A DNA stretch of 64,000 nt, taken from assembly GCF_002760655.1 (NCBI RefSeq), contig NZ_PDOC01000006.1, positions 62,001 through 126,000 of the forward strand, read 5' to 3'. The translations under genes and the position numbers were made by a program. A model generated the notes under the pieces. It was not told where the DNA came from, did not search any database, and was given only the letters and a program-made list of their open reading frames with translations. Positions 27,139 through 37,758 of the stretch are shown in pieces. Each line of letters begins with the position of its first letter. Position 1 is the stretch's first letter. The DNA comes from Massilia eurypsychrophila. GTDB lineage: Bacteria; Pseudomonadota; Gammaproteobacteria; Burkholderiales; Burkholderiaceae_D.

Positions 27139-27160
27139 ATTGTTCATATTCCTGAACAAT
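27139..27160. promoter_or_regulatory. Palindromic LysR-type operator next to the regulator start
   Basis: ATTGTTCA - TATTCC - TGAACAAT: two perfect 8-bp inverted arms. It contains the LysR consensus T-N11-A (27143-27155). It ends ten bases before ATG 27171 of the LysR gene, directly upstream of its ribosome site (GAGGAAA), so binding would repress the regulator itself, and it lies about 100 bases before the divergent efflux operon. A weaker inverted repeat AGTACGTGTACT is at 27083-27094, nearer the operon. Confidence 0.7.
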
Positions 27161-27170
27161 GTGAGGAAAT

Positions 27171-28115
27171 ATGAATAAACTGCTGGCCATGGAAGTGTTC
27201 GTACAGGTGGTCGACGCCGGCGGCTTTACCCGCGCGGCGGAGAACATGCAACTGCCGAAGGCGTCCGTGTCGACCCTGGTGCAATCGCTGGAGCTGTCGC
27301 TGTCGGTCAAGCTGCTGCACCGCACCACGCGGCAAGTGACCGTGACGTCTGACGGCGCCGCCTATTACGAGCGCTGCCTGCGAATCTTGTCGGATGTGCG
27401 CGAAGCGGAGGAATCGCTGTCGCGTAACCGCGCCAGCCCGAGCGGGCGGCTGCGGGTCGACGTCGCTACCGGCGTAGCGAACGACATCATCATCCCGGCG
27501 CTGCCGGGCTTTTTCGAGCGGTATCCGGACATCGCGCTGGAACTCGGTTGCGGCGACCGCCCGGTCGACCTGATCGAGGAAGGCGTCGACTGCGCCATCC
27601 GCGGCGGCACCCTGCCCGATTCGAGCCTGATCGCGCGCCGCATCGGCGTGCTGCACTTCGTCACCTGCGCTTCGCCTGGCTACCTGGCCAAGTACGGGCG
27701 GCCGCTGCATCCGAGCGACCTGGCGCAGCATCGCTGCGTCAACTACTTCTCGTCGAAGACGGGGCGCATCATGGAGTGGGATTTTGTCCGCGGCGACGAA
27801 GAGATCCAGATCGCCCCGCCTTCGTGCCTGGCCGTGAACGATTCGACCGCCTACATCAGCGCCGGCGTGGCCGGGCTGGGGATGATGCAGATGCCAAGCT
27901 ACGCGATCGACACCTACCTGCGCTCGGGCCAGCTGGAACTGCTGCTGGAAGACTGGCACTCGGCGCCCTTGCCGGTCAACGTGGTGTATCCGCAGAACCG
28001 CCACCTGTCGGCCAAGGTGCGCGTGTTCGTCGAATGGGCGGCGGACCTGTTCCTGACGCACCCTGGCTTTCAGAACAAGGCGCCGGTGCGCCAGCCGGCG
28101 CTGGAGAAGGCCTGA
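27171..28115 (+). CDS. LysR-family transcriptional regulator
   Basis: A 314-residue LysR regulator. The winged helix occupies the first ~60 residues (LLAMEVFVQVVDAGGFTRAAE, LPKASVSTLVQSLE, LLHRTTRQVTVTSDG), followed by a two-lobed substrate-binding effector domain. The subgroup resembles regulators such as AaeR/DhcR-like single-gene controllers of efflux. It is divergent from the RND efflux operon, with the palindrome at 27139-27160 between them, so it most likely controls that operon and itself. The effector molecule is unknown. Confidence 0.94.
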   Translation: MNKLLAMEVFVQVVDAGGFTRAAENMQLPKASVSTLVQSLELSLSVKLLHRTTRQVTVTSDGAAYYERCLRILSDVREAEESLSRNRASPSGRLRVDVATGVANDIIIPALPGFFERYPDIALELGCGDRPVDLIEEGVDCAIRGGTLPDSSLIARRIGVLHFVTCASPGYLAKYGRPLHPSDLAQHRCVNYFSSKTGRIMEWDFVRGDEEIQIAPPSCLAVNDSTAYISAGVAGLGMMQMPSYAIDTYLRSGQLELLLEDWHSAPLPVNVVYPQNRHLSAKVRVFVEWAADLFLTHPGFQNKAPVRQPALEKA

Positions 28116-28320
28116 TCTGCCACTCTGGTACTGGCGATGAGGCCACTGGCCTAATTGTGCAAACGATGTTTGAGCGTCGGCAGGTCAGGCGATGGCGAGA
28201 TCGCCATACTTGTCCAGTCAGGTTCCCGTGTTGAGAACCAAGGCCGCCCTTCAATGTCAAAAAAGTACGTCAGCCGGCTATCCGCAAGTGTCGTTTTTTC
28301 GTAGGCTGCTGCAGACAGGT

Positions 28321-28349
28321 TCTTGTCGGCGTTGCAAAGGTGTATATTT
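28321..28349 (+). promoter_or_regulatory. Possible promoter of the two-gene TIR-like unit
   Basis: TATATT at 28344-28349 is a good -10 hexamer; 17 bases before it is TTCTTG (28321-28326), a poor -35. TTGTCG overlaps at 28324-28329 with short spacing. It lies about 55 bases before the ATG at 28404 in an AT-rich stretch. The rest of 28116-28403 holds no gene I accept; an 87-codon minus-strand ORF (28151-28414) is possible but unsupported. Confidence 0.3.
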
Positions 28350-28403
28350 ATCAAGTGCGCTCGCCCAAAGATTGTTGCAGTTCCATTCAATATTGGAGGA
28401 AAC

Positions 28404-28598
28404 ATGTCCACCAAGCAGTCTCATCGATCCGGCACGTCCGGCACGTTCGGCACAACGGTACCAGGGAAATCATTGCGCAAAGAGTACAAGGCACCAACGA
28501 GCGAGCGTGTCGTCAAACCGTCACCCCATACGGGGTCGCTGAGCTATTCACGAGCGAAGGCCGCGGTCACGGCCGTCATGCTTTCTCGTGAGAAGTAG
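28404..28598 (+). CDS. Small basic Ser/Thr-rich protein, partner of the TIR-like protein (64 aa)
   Basis: ATG 28404 has an excellent ribosome site (TTGGAGGAAAC), which decides the start. The 64-residue product is basic and rich in Ser, Thr, Gly and Lys (MSTKQSHRSGTSGTFG, KSLRKEYKAP), likely disordered at first, with a short helical end (SYSRAKAAVTAVMLSREK). It has no signal peptide, membrane segment or recognised domain. Only five bases separate its stop from the GTG of the next gene, so the two are co-transcribed and probably functionally linked. Both are less GC-rich than the flanks. Function unknown. Confidence 0.68.
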   Translation: MSTKQSHRSGTSGTFGTTVPGKSLRKEYKAPTSERVVKPSPHTGSLSYSRAKAAVTAVMLSREK

Positions 28599-28603
28599 CA
28601 TAG

Positions 28604-29236
28604 GTGGCCTACCCAGATAACGTATTCATTAACTGTCCGTTCGACGCGGATTACGATCCCTTGCGGCGAGCGATCGTATTCGCTGTGCTCGACTGTGGTT
28701 TTACGCCTCGGTGTGCGCTCGAAGCAACGAACGGACACCATTATCGATTCGAGAACATCAAGAAAATTATCAAAGAATCTAAATTCGGTATTCACGATAT
28801 TTCCCGAACCGAGCTGGATGCGGTCAACTCGCTCCCACGATTCAATATGCCGCTCGAGCTTGGCGTATTCATCGGCGCCGCGAGTTTCGGTTCGCGGCAT
28901 CACAAGGATAAGAATATTCTTATCCTGGACAAAGAACCGCACCGCTATCAAAAATTCATTTCGGATATTTCAGGCCAAGATATCCAGTCGCATGGCAATT
29001 GCGAGCGTAGCGTGATCGACCGGGTCCGAACCTGGCTGTCGACCGAGGCGCGCAAGGTTATCCCCGGCGGGACGCATATCGCCGACAGATACGATCAGTT
29101 CAAGGACGAGCTGCCCGCTTTGTGTGACTCATTGAAGCTCGAGGCGCCGAAGCTGACGTTCGCCGAACACGCGACCATTGTCGCAGCGTGGGCCGCCAAA
29201 GAACCGTTAGGCGCCAGCACTGCCATGGCGAACTAG
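28604..29236 (+). CDS. TIR/nucleoside-deoxyribosyltransferase-like hypothetical protein (210 aa)
   Basis: The N-terminal ~130 residues have the pattern of the TIR/NDT superfold: strand and loop VFINCPFDADY, a helix, a second strand DCGFTPRCALE, then SKFGIHDISR (the position of the conserved Asp loop, Asp65) and PRFNMPLELGVFIGA, where Glu85 matches the catalytic Glu of NDT-like and TIR NADase enzymes. The C-terminal ~80 residues are helical and unassigned. No signal peptide or membrane segment. The start is GTG 28604, supported by spacing to GAGAAG. It follows the 64-residue basic protein by five bases. Proteins of this superfold often act in phage defence by consuming NAD+ or making nucleotide signals; that role is inferred, not shown. 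Lower GC indicates transfer. Confidence 0.75.
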   Translation: MAYPDNVFINCPFDADYDPLRRAIVFAVLDCGFTPRCALEATNGHHYRFENIKKIIKESKFGIHDISRTELDAVNSLPRFNMPLELGVFIGAASFGSRHHKDKNILILDKEPHRYQKFISDISGQDIQSHGNCERSVIDRVRTWLSTEARKVIPGGTHIADRYDQFKDELPALCDSLKLEAPKLTFAEHATIVAAWAAKEPLGASTAMAN

Positions 29237-29323
29237 GCTTCCGGCACGTCCAATACCGGACCGCAGCAAAGCTTGGCATCGCACGCCATCCACAAGTAAA
29301 ATAATGTTCAGGAGGAACTCCCC

Positions 29324-29818
29324 TTGAACATGCGCGATGCCCGCGTGGACGACGCCGAAGCGATTGCGTCGATCTACAACCACTACGTCTTGACGACCGC
29401 CATCAGTTTCGAGGAAACCGAGGTGTCGGCCATCGACATGGCCGGCCGCATCGCCGATGTGCAGGCTGCCGGCTTGCCCTGGCTGGTTGCCGAAATCGAT
29501 GGCGTTATCGCCGGCTACGCTTACGCGACCAAGTGGCGCGTGCGGCATGCCTACCGGTTTTCGGTGGAAAGCTCCGTGTATCTCGACCACCGGCGCGCCG
29601 GCCAGGGCGTCGGCAGCGCGCTGTACCGCGTCGTGCTAGACCGCTTGCGCACCGGCGCCTACCACCTGGCGATCGGCGGCATTGCCCTGCCGAACACGGC
29701 CAGCGTGGCGCTGCACGAAAAAATGGGGTTCGTAAAAGTGGCCCATTTCAGCGAAGTGGGGTTCAAGTTCGGCAAGTGGACGGATGTGGGGTATTGGCAG
29801 CTGGTGCTGGGGAAGTGA
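29324..29818 (+). CDS. GNAT N-acetyltransferase, phosphinothricin/methionine-sulfoximine acetyltransferase-like
   Basis: A 164-residue GNAT protein resembling the Pat/MnaT (YncA) group: MRDARVDDAEAIASIYNHYV at the N-terminus, EETEVSAIDMAGRI, then the acetyl-CoA loop RRAGQGVGSALY and LPNTASVALHEKMGF. Such enzymes acetylate the amino group of small amino-acid analogues and detoxify them. A GGAGGA ribosome site (29311-29316) is spaced correctly for TTG 29324; ATG 29330 two codons later is the alternative. GC content is back to the genome level. Confidence 0.92.
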   Translation: MNMRDARVDDAEAIASIYNHYVLTTAISFEETEVSAIDMAGRIADVQAAGLPWLVAEIDGVIAGYAYATKWRVRHAYRFSVESSVYLDHRRAGQGVGSALYRVVLDRLRTGAYHLAIGGIALPNTASVALHEKMGFVKVAHFSEVGFKFGKWTDVGYWQLVLGK

Positions 29819-29936
29819 GGCGATGGCCGTTCATCCGAATGGGCGCGGCCGCGGCCGATCGCAAATATAGTTAGAATGCAGCGATTCGTTGCTTGGCGTT
29901 ATGACCACGCCCTGCCCGCCTAATCCGAGGAAAACC

Positions 29937-31337
29937 ATGAACGTCCCAGTCATCCTGAACCTGTCCGTCGCGCTCGCCATCTGCTTTGCGCTTTACCGCA
30001 TGCAGGCCACGCACGTGTCGTTCACCAGGCGGGTGTTTGCCGGCATGGGCCTCGGCGTGCTGCTCGGCGTGGCGCTGCAGGTGCTGTACGGCGCCGCCTC
30101 GCCGGCGGTGACCGAGACCAATGCCTACCTCGACATCGTCGGCTCAGGCTACGTCAAGCTGCTGCAGATGATCATCATTCCGCTCATCATGGTGTCGATC
30201 ATCTCGGCCATCGTCAAGCTGAAGGATGCTTCCTCGCTGGGCAAGATCAGCGTGCTCACCATCGGCACGCTGATCGTCACCACCATGGTCGCGGCGCTGA
30301 TCGGCATCCTGATGGCCAAGCTGTTCGACCTGACCGCGGTCGGCCTGACGTCGAGCACGGCGGAAGTGGCGCGCGCGGCGTATTTGCAGGGTAAGCTGCC
30401 CGATGCGCAGGCGATTTCGCTGCCGAGCATGATCCTCAGCTTCATTCCGGCCAACCCGTTCCTCGACATGACAGGCGCCCGCAAGACGTCGACCATCGCC
30501 GTGGTGCTGTTCTCGATTTTTATCGGCATCGCCGCCACCGGCATCGCCGTCAAGAAACCTGACGTGTTCGCCTCGTTCAACCACTTCGTCAAAGTTGCGC
30601 ACGTGATCGTGATGCGGATGGTGACGCTGGTGCTGCGCCTGACGCCGTTCGGCGTGTTCGCGCTGATGGCACAGGTGGTGGCCAGTTCCAGCGCGGCCGA
30701 CATCGTGAAGCTGATCAGCTTTGTCGGCGCCTCGTACAGCGCGCTGGCGCTGATGTTCTGCGTGCACCTGGCGATCATCGCCGCCGCCGGCCTCAATCCG
30801 CTGCGCTATGTGCAGAAAATCTTTCCGGTGCTGGCCTTCGCGTTCACCTCGCGCACCAGCGCCGGCGCCATCCCGATGAGCGTGCAGACCCAGACGGCGC
30901 GCCTGGGCACGCCGGAAGGCATCGCCAATTTTGCCGCCTCGTTCGGCTCGACCATCGGCCAGAACGGCTGCGCCGGCATCTACCCGGCGATGCTGGCGGT
31001 GATGATCGCGCCGACCGTCGGCATCGATCCGTTTACCGCTGCCTTCATCGTGCCGCTGGTGGCGATCATCACGGTCGGCTCGGTCGGCGTGGCCGGCGTG
31101 GGCGGCGGCGCCACTTTTGCCGCGCTGATCGTGCTGTCGTCGATGAACCTGCCGGTGGCGCTGGCGGGCCTGTTGATCTCGATCGAACCGCTGATCGACA
31201 TGGGCCGCACCGCGCTCAACGTCAGCGGCTCGATCACCGCCGGCACCCTCACCAGCCGGCTGCTGGGACAGACCGACATGGCGGTGTTTAACAACGAGCG
31301 CGAAGTCGAACTCGACAGCGAGCAGCTGGTCGCCTGA
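29937..31337 (+). CDS. tcyP: L-cystine / dicarboxylate-type sodium symporter (TcyP family)
   Basis: A 466-residue DAACS-family transporter. It shows the family's conserved segments GSGYVKLLQMIIIPLIMVS, SLGKISVLTIGTL, the serine/threonine-rich re-entrant stretch AFTSRTSAGAIPMSVQTQT and the glycine-rich VGVAGVGGGATFAAL. YdjN/TcyP members import cystine with sodium; related members take C4-dicarboxylates or glutamate, so the substrate is assigned by resemblance. ATG 29937 with GAGG upstream is preferred to an in-frame ATG at 29901 (MTTP…) because the first helix starts right after it. It is convergent with mocA. Confidence 0.88.
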   Translation: MNVPVILNLSVALAICFALYRMQATHVSFTRRVFAGMGLGVLLGVALQVLYGAASPAVTETNAYLDIVGSGYVKLLQMIIIPLIMVSIISAIVKLKDASSLGKISVLTIGTLIVTTMVAALIGILMAKLFDLTAVGLTSSTAEVARAAYLQGKLPDAQAISLPSMILSFIPANPFLDMTGARKTSTIAVVLFSIFIGIAATGIAVKKPDVFASFNHFVKVAHVIVMRMVTLVLRLTPFGVFALMAQVVASSSAADIVKLISFVGASYSALALMFCVHLAIIAAAGLNPLRYVQKIFPVLAFAFTSRTSAGAIPMSVQTQTARLGTPEGIANFAASFGSTIGQNGCAGIYPAMLAVMIAPTVGIDPFTAAFIVPLVAIITVGSVGVAGVGGGATFAALIVLSSMNLPVALAGLLISIEPLIDMGRTALNVSGSITAGTLTSRLLGQTDMAVFNNEREVELDSEQLVA

Positions 31338-31356
31338 GGCCGCGCCGGCGCGCCGC

Positions 31357-32016
31357 TTACGCCGGCAATTCCAGCTTCCAGCCGGTGCGCGTGGCCAGCT
31401 GCTGCACATCGTCGAGGGTATCGAGGTCGCTGACAAACCGCGTGTTGCGCGTCGCATGCACATGGACCAGTTCGGGCCGTCGCTCGATCAGGTGGTGGCA
31501 ACCCAGGTTCGTGTCGCTGGCGAGGATCTCGGCGCGCGCTGCCGCATCGAGCAAGATCGGGTTGCCGCGCCGGCCGTCGACCACCGGCACGAGCACGTTG
31601 CCCCCCGGACGCTGCTTGAAGGCGGCAATCAACTCCGTCAAGTCAGCTGCCCCGATCAGCGGCTGGTCGGCGAGCATGACGAACACCGCATCGAAGTTGC
31701 CATCGAGCGCTGCCAGGCCCACGCGCACCGAACCTTGCTGGCCCATCCGGTAGTCCGGGTTGTAGGCCAGGGTGACGGGAAAACTCTGTACTTCGGCTTC
31801 GACGGCGTCGCGCGCATGGCCCGTCACCACCACCACCTGGTCGACTCCGGCGCCGCTCAGGGCAATCAGCTGGCGGTTGATCAGCGGCACGCCCTGCAGG
31901 CGAATCAGCGACTTCGCCACCCCGCCCATACGCGATCCCTGGCCGGCGGCCAACAACACGGCCCCGACCCTGAGGCGGGGGTACAGGCCACCGCCTTGTT
32001 TGAGCAAGCATCCCAT
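31357..32016 (-). CDS. mocA: Molybdenum cofactor cytidylyltransferase-like NTP transferase
   Basis: A 219-residue MobA/MocA-type nucleotidyltransferase: AVLLAAGQGSRMGG with the nucleotide-binding loop, KSLIRLQGVPLI, the metal-binding LADQPLIG, and DGRRGNPILL. MocA makes molybdopterin cytosine dinucleotide, the cofactor form used by CO dehydrogenase and related hydroxylases. Its place at the end of the cox operon fits exactly. The first ~15 residues before the Rossmann strand are longer than usual, so a later start is possible. Confidence 0.9.
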   Translation of the reverse strand: MGCLLKQGGGLYPRLRVGAVLLAAGQGSRMGGVAKSLIRLQGVPLINRQLIALSGAGVDQVVVVTGHARDAVEAEVQSFPVTLAYNPDYRMGQQGSVRVGLAALDGNFDAVFVMLADQPLIGAADLTELIAAFKQRPGGNVLVPVVDGRRGNPILLDAAARAEILASDTNLGCHHLIERRPELVHVHATRNTRFVSDLDTLDDVQQLATRTGWKLELPA

Positions 32017-32064
32017 GCTGTCCGTCCTGACGCTGTAAAGGTTAAGGGTAAATGGATCGACGAT

Positions 32065-33222
32065 TCAGGCCAGCAGTTCCGGCAGGCGTGCCAGGCTGGC
32101 CAGGTTGTGTGCCGGCAGAAAGTGGTTGACGAAAGGCGCCGCCAGCACCATTGCCGCCGAGGCGGGCGCCTCCACCGTCGGGTGCAGCCAGCATACGCGA
32201 GCGCCGCGCGCGCGCGCCTGGGCCAGCACCTCGGCCAGGGCCGCAGGTTCGTCGGTGTCGAAGCCGTCGCTAAAGACCATGAACACGTCGCCCCTGGCCA
32301 GCTGCCGGCCCAGGTGCCGGTGCAGCGCTTCGTGCAGGCAGGTGGCGATGCGGGTGCCGCCGCCGAAGCCGAAGGTGACCGCGTTGACTTTCTCCTGCAC
32401 CCGTTCGCTGCGCCGCTTGAGCAACGGCGTGACCTCGGCCAGCCTGGTATGAAAGACAAAGGCGCGTGCCTGCATGACGGCGACAAACGCGCGGCACAGG
32501 CGCAGGAAGAACTGTGCATGCACTTCCATCGAGCGGCTGACGTCGACCAGCACCACTACGCGCGGCTGGCGGCGCTTGCGGCGCACATGCTGCAGTCTGA
32601 CCAGCTCGCCCCCGGTGGCCAGCGCGCCCCGCAGCGAACGGCGCAGGTCGATCACGGCGCCGTCCCGGTGGCTGTGCAGGCGCCGCAGCAAGCGCGCGCG
32701 CAAGCGGCGCTGGAACGCGTCGACAAGGGGTTCAAAGCGGTCCATGTCGGCCGGCATCCAGTCGGCGAAATCGCGCTCGTCCAGCGGCGCCGTGCGGCTG
32801 GCGCCGCCCTGGGATCTTGCCGGCTGCGCGCTTTCTTCGAGTTCGCCGGCGCCGGGCTCGTGCGCCAGGCCAACGTTTGGCGTAGCCGCGCCAGGCGGCG
32901 TGCCGGCCATGTCGTTGTGCATCTGCTGCACCAGCTCGGGCAGCGTGCGCCCGCGCTGCGTCAGGCCCGAGCTGCGCGTCGACGCCTTGACCGTGTGCGG
33001 CAACCAGAACGCCTGGTGCAGCTCGGGGTATTTGAGCCACTGCCGATGGCTGCCCGAGGCGATGCCGCGCCACAGCGCCTCGACCCGGCGCCACTGCTCC
33101 AGCGGCAGGGCGGCGGCGGCGCGCACCATCAGTTCGATTTCGGCGTAGCCCAGCGCAAAGCCGTGTTGCCGCAGGTAGTGGGCGAACTGGCCGAGGCGCT
33201 GGCGCGGATCGGTGGCATTCAT
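32065..33222 (-). CDS. coxE: CoxE-like von Willebrand factor A domain protein
   Basis: A 385-residue VWA protein of the CoxE/YehP type. The C-terminal half holds the MIDAS motif VVLVDVSRSME and a later VFSDGFDTDEP. The N-terminal half is helical. In Oligotropha CoxD (an AAA+ ATPase) and CoxE cooperate to insert sulfur and copper into the Mo-Cu centre of CoxL. The gene follows coxD closely in the same operon, which supports that role. Cytoplasmic. Confidence 0.92.
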   Translation of the reverse strand: MNATDPRQRLGQFAHYLRQHGFALGYAEIELMVRAAAALPLEQWRRVEALWRGIASGSHRQWLKYPELHQAFWLPHTVKASTRSSGLTQRGRTLPELVQQMHNDMAGTPPGAATPNVGLAHEPGAGELEESAQPARSQGGASRTAPLDERDFADWMPADMDRFEPLVDAFQRRLRARLLRRLHSHRDGAVIDLRRSLRGALATGGELVRLQHVRRKRRQPRVVVLVDVSRSMEVHAQFFLRLCRAFVAVMQARAFVFHTRLAEVTPLLKRRSERVQEKVNAVTFGFGGGTRIATCLHEALHRHLGRQLARGDVFMVFSDGFDTDEPAALAEVLAQARARGARVCWLHPTVEAPASAAMVLAAPFVNHFLPAHNLASLARLPELLA

Positions 33223-33232
33223 GGCCGCCCGA

Positions 33233-34165
33233 TCATCGGATGGCGCCGGCCACGCCCGCTTCCTGCCCGATGCGCGGCCCGTCGATCAGCTTGGCGACGC
33301 GCTCCGGCGTGACCTGCCAGCGGTCGTTGCGCGTCTTGAGCAGGGCGGCCAGGCTGGGCACCAGCAGCAGGTGGTCGGCCGGCAGTTCGGCCAGCCCGAG
33401 GTGGAACAGGATGCGCACCCAGTCGAGCGTTTCGGCCACCCCCGGCACCTTGTCCAGGTCTTCCTTGCGCAGGCGCTGGACGAAGGCGACGGCCTGTTCC
33501 ACCAGCCGCGTGGCGGCCTCGGGCACCAGGGTGCGCACGATCTGGGTTTCGCGCGCCAGCGAGGGGTAGTCGACATAGTGAAACAGGCAGCGGCGCCGCA
33601 GCGCGTCCGACAGGTCGCGCGTGGCGTTGCTGGTGAGGATGACGAGCGGGCGGCTGAGCGCCTTCAGGGTGCCGATCTCGGGGATGCTGACCTGGTATTC
33701 GGACAGCACTTCGAGCAGGAAGGCCTCGAACGCTTCGTCGGCGCGGTCGATCTCGTCGATCAGCAGCACGCAAGGCTGAAGGCTGCGGATCGCCTGCAGC
33801 AACGGGCGCTGCAGCAGGAATTCTTCGCCAAACAGGTTCTCGCGCAGCGCCTGGCGGTCGCCCTGGCCGGCTTCGGCAAGCCTGATTTCGAGCAATTGGC
33901 GACTGTAGTTCCATTCGTACACGGACTGGCTCAGGTCGAGTCCCTCGTAGCATTGCAGGCGCAATAGCGGCCGCCCGAGCGCGCGCGCGCAGGCACCGGC
34001 AATGGCGGTCTTGCCGACGCCGGCCACGCCTTCGAGCAGCAGCGGGCGCTCCAGCGTCAGGCCCATCCAGACCAGGCTGGCCAGGTCTTCATCGGCGATG
34101 TAGCCGGCCGTGAACAGGCGCTCGCGCAAGCCTTCCGGCGTGACTGGAGCATCGATCGCGGGCAT
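33233..34165 (-). CDS. coxD: CoxD-like MoxR-family AAA+ ATPase
   Basis: A 310-residue MoxR ATPase with Walker A GVAGVGKTAIAG, Walker B CVLLIDEIDRADEAF, sensor VILTSNATRDL and the arginine-finger region ALRRRCLFHYVDYP. It is the chaperone-like partner of CoxE in maturing the [CuSMoO2] site of CO dehydrogenase. It is immediately downstream of coxG (three bases) and upstream of coxE. Confidence 0.93.
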   Translation of the reverse strand: MPAIDAPVTPEGLRERLFTAGYIADEDLASLVWMGLTLERPLLLEGVAGVGKTAIAGACARALGRPLLRLQCYEGLDLSQSVYEWNYSRQLLEIRLAEAGQGDRQALRENLFGEEFLLQRPLLQAIRSLQPCVLLIDEIDRADEAFEAFLLEVLSEYQVSIPEIGTLKALSRPLVILTSNATRDLSDALRRRCLFHYVDYPSLARETQIVRTLVPEAATRLVEQAVAFVQRLRKEDLDKVPGVAETLDWVRILFHLGLAELPADHLLLVPSLAALLKTRNDRWQVTPERVAKLIDGPRIGQEAGVAGAIR

Positions 34166-34168
34166 GGT

Positions 34169-34798
34169 TCAGGCCCGGCGGCCAAGCAGGTCGGCGAAAA
34201 ACTTCTTGACCAGCGCCCAGGCAAAGCCCAGTGCGTTCAATTCGCTGGCCACCATGGGTGCGGCCGGAGCGGCCGGCGCCGGCGGCGGCGGCGGCGGCAA
34301 GGCCGCGCTGTTTGCCGCCGGGGGCGCCGGCGCCGCGGCGCCCTGCACCGCTTGTGCCTTTTTCGAATACACATCGGCGAACTGCAGCAGGATCATTTCC
34401 GACACCGACGTCATCATGCGCCCGCCAAACTGGGCAAACTTGCCGTTGACAATCACCTCGGCGTGGCCGACCAGGGTGCTGTGGCCACCTTCGGCCGCCA
34501 CCAGCGTGGCCGTCAGTTGCATCGATGCCGACGAGCCGCTCTTGTCGGCGCCCTTGCCGAGCATCTTCAGCGTGCGTGTCGCCGGGTCGAGCTCGAGGAT
34601 CTCGATGGTGCCGGCAAACGCGGCCGCGGCGGGGCCGACCTTGACCTTGACGCTGCCCTTGAAATGGGTGCTGTCGATCGCTTCGGTGATCTGCGCGCCC
34701 GGCATGCAGGTGGCAAGTTCGTGCATGTCCGACAGGATGGCCCAGCTGGCATCGAGTCCGGCGGCCACCGGGTACTGCTTGTCGAGGATAACTTCCAT
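34169..34798 (-). CDS. coxG: CoxG-like SRPBCC protein, membrane-recruitment factor of CO dehydrogenase
   Basis: Residues 1-150 form an SRPBCC/START-like domain of the CO dehydrogenase subunit G family (AGLDASWAILSDMHELATCM, PGAQITEAIDST, STLVGHAEVIVNGKFAQFGG). A Pro/Ala linker follows (residues ~160-185), then a short amphipathic end WALVKKFFADLLGRRA. In studied systems CoxG anchors the enzyme to the membrane so electrons pass to quinone. ATG at 34798 is chosen because the fold begins there; the open frame upstream is antisense-type sequence over coxL. 209 residues. Confidence 0.92.
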   Translation of the reverse strand: MEVILDKQYPVAAGLDASWAILSDMHELATCMPGAQITEAIDSTHFKGSVKVKVGPAAAAFAGTIEILELDPATRTLKMLGKGADKSGSSASMQLTATLVAAEGGHSTLVGHAEVIVNGKFAQFGGRMMTSVSEMILLQFADVYSKKAQAVQGAAAPAPPAANSAALPPPPPPAPAAPAAPMVASELNALGFAWALVKKFFADLLGRRA

Positions 34799-34821
34799 GA
34801 CTGCTTTCCAGAGAGGCCGCT

Positions 34822-37224
<2,403 letters not shown>

Positions 37225-37241
37225 GCATCTCTCCTGTGGCT

Positions 37242-37730
37242 TTACGCGCCGACGGTGTTGTGCTGCAGGGCGTCGGCGGCATGCAGCACGGCCTTGACGA
37301 TGTTCTGGTAACCGGTGCAGCGGCACAGGTTGCCCGCCATGCCGATGCGCACTTCTTCCTCGCTCGGCGTCGGATTGTCTTGCAGGAAGCGGTAGGCGCG
37401 CATCAGCATGCCCGGGGTGCAAAAGCCGCATTGCAGGCCATGCTCCTGGTAGAACCCTTGCTGCACGGCGTGCAGCACGCCGGCATTGGCGAGCCCTTCG
37501 ACCGTCTTGACCTCGCTGCCTTCGCACTGCACCGCCAAGTGGGTGCACGACTTGACGGACTGGCCGTCGATGTCGACCGTGCAGGCGCCGCAATGGCTCG
37601 TTTCGCAGCCGATGTGGGCGCCGGTCAGGTGCATTTTTTCGCGCAGAAAATGGACCAGCAGCGTGCGCGGTTCGACCGCTTCTTCCACCGGACGCCCGTT
37701 GATGGTCATCGATACCAATGTTTTACTCAT
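37242..37730 (-). CDS. coxS: Carbon monoxide dehydrogenase small subunit, 2x[2Fe-2S]
   Basis: A 162-residue iron-sulfur subunit. The plant-type N-terminal cluster is bound by Cys42, Cys47, Cys50 and Cys62 ([10 protein letters not shown] ... SC); the C-terminal helical domain binds the second cluster through Cys101, Cys104, Cys136 and Cys138 (CGFCTPG, CRCTGY). It passes electrons from the Mo site of CoxL to the FAD of CoxM. It lies 17 bases upstream of coxL. All eight ligands are present. Confidence 0.97.
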   Translation of the reverse strand: MSKTLVSMTINGRPVEEAVEPRTLLVHFLREKMHLTGAHIGCETSHCGACTVDIDGQSVKSCTHLAVQCEGSEVKTVEGLANAGVLHAVQQGFYQEHGLQCGFCTPGMLMRAYRFLQDNPTPSEEEVRIGMAGNLCRCTGYQNIVKAVLHAADALQHNTVGA

Positions 37731-37758
37731 TGCCTGTCACCTTGTCGTTGGGGTCGGT

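Noticed and set aside
28151-28414. 87-codon minus-strand ORF with DIEGRPWFSTREPDW
   Set aside because: Some protein-like composition, but it overlaps the promoter and start of the 64-residue gene, has no ribosome site I can defend and no family match.
28192-28542. 116-codon plus-strand frame overlapping the 64-residue gene
   Set aside because: It is a different frame from the ORF at 28404, which has the strong ribosome site; no features seen.
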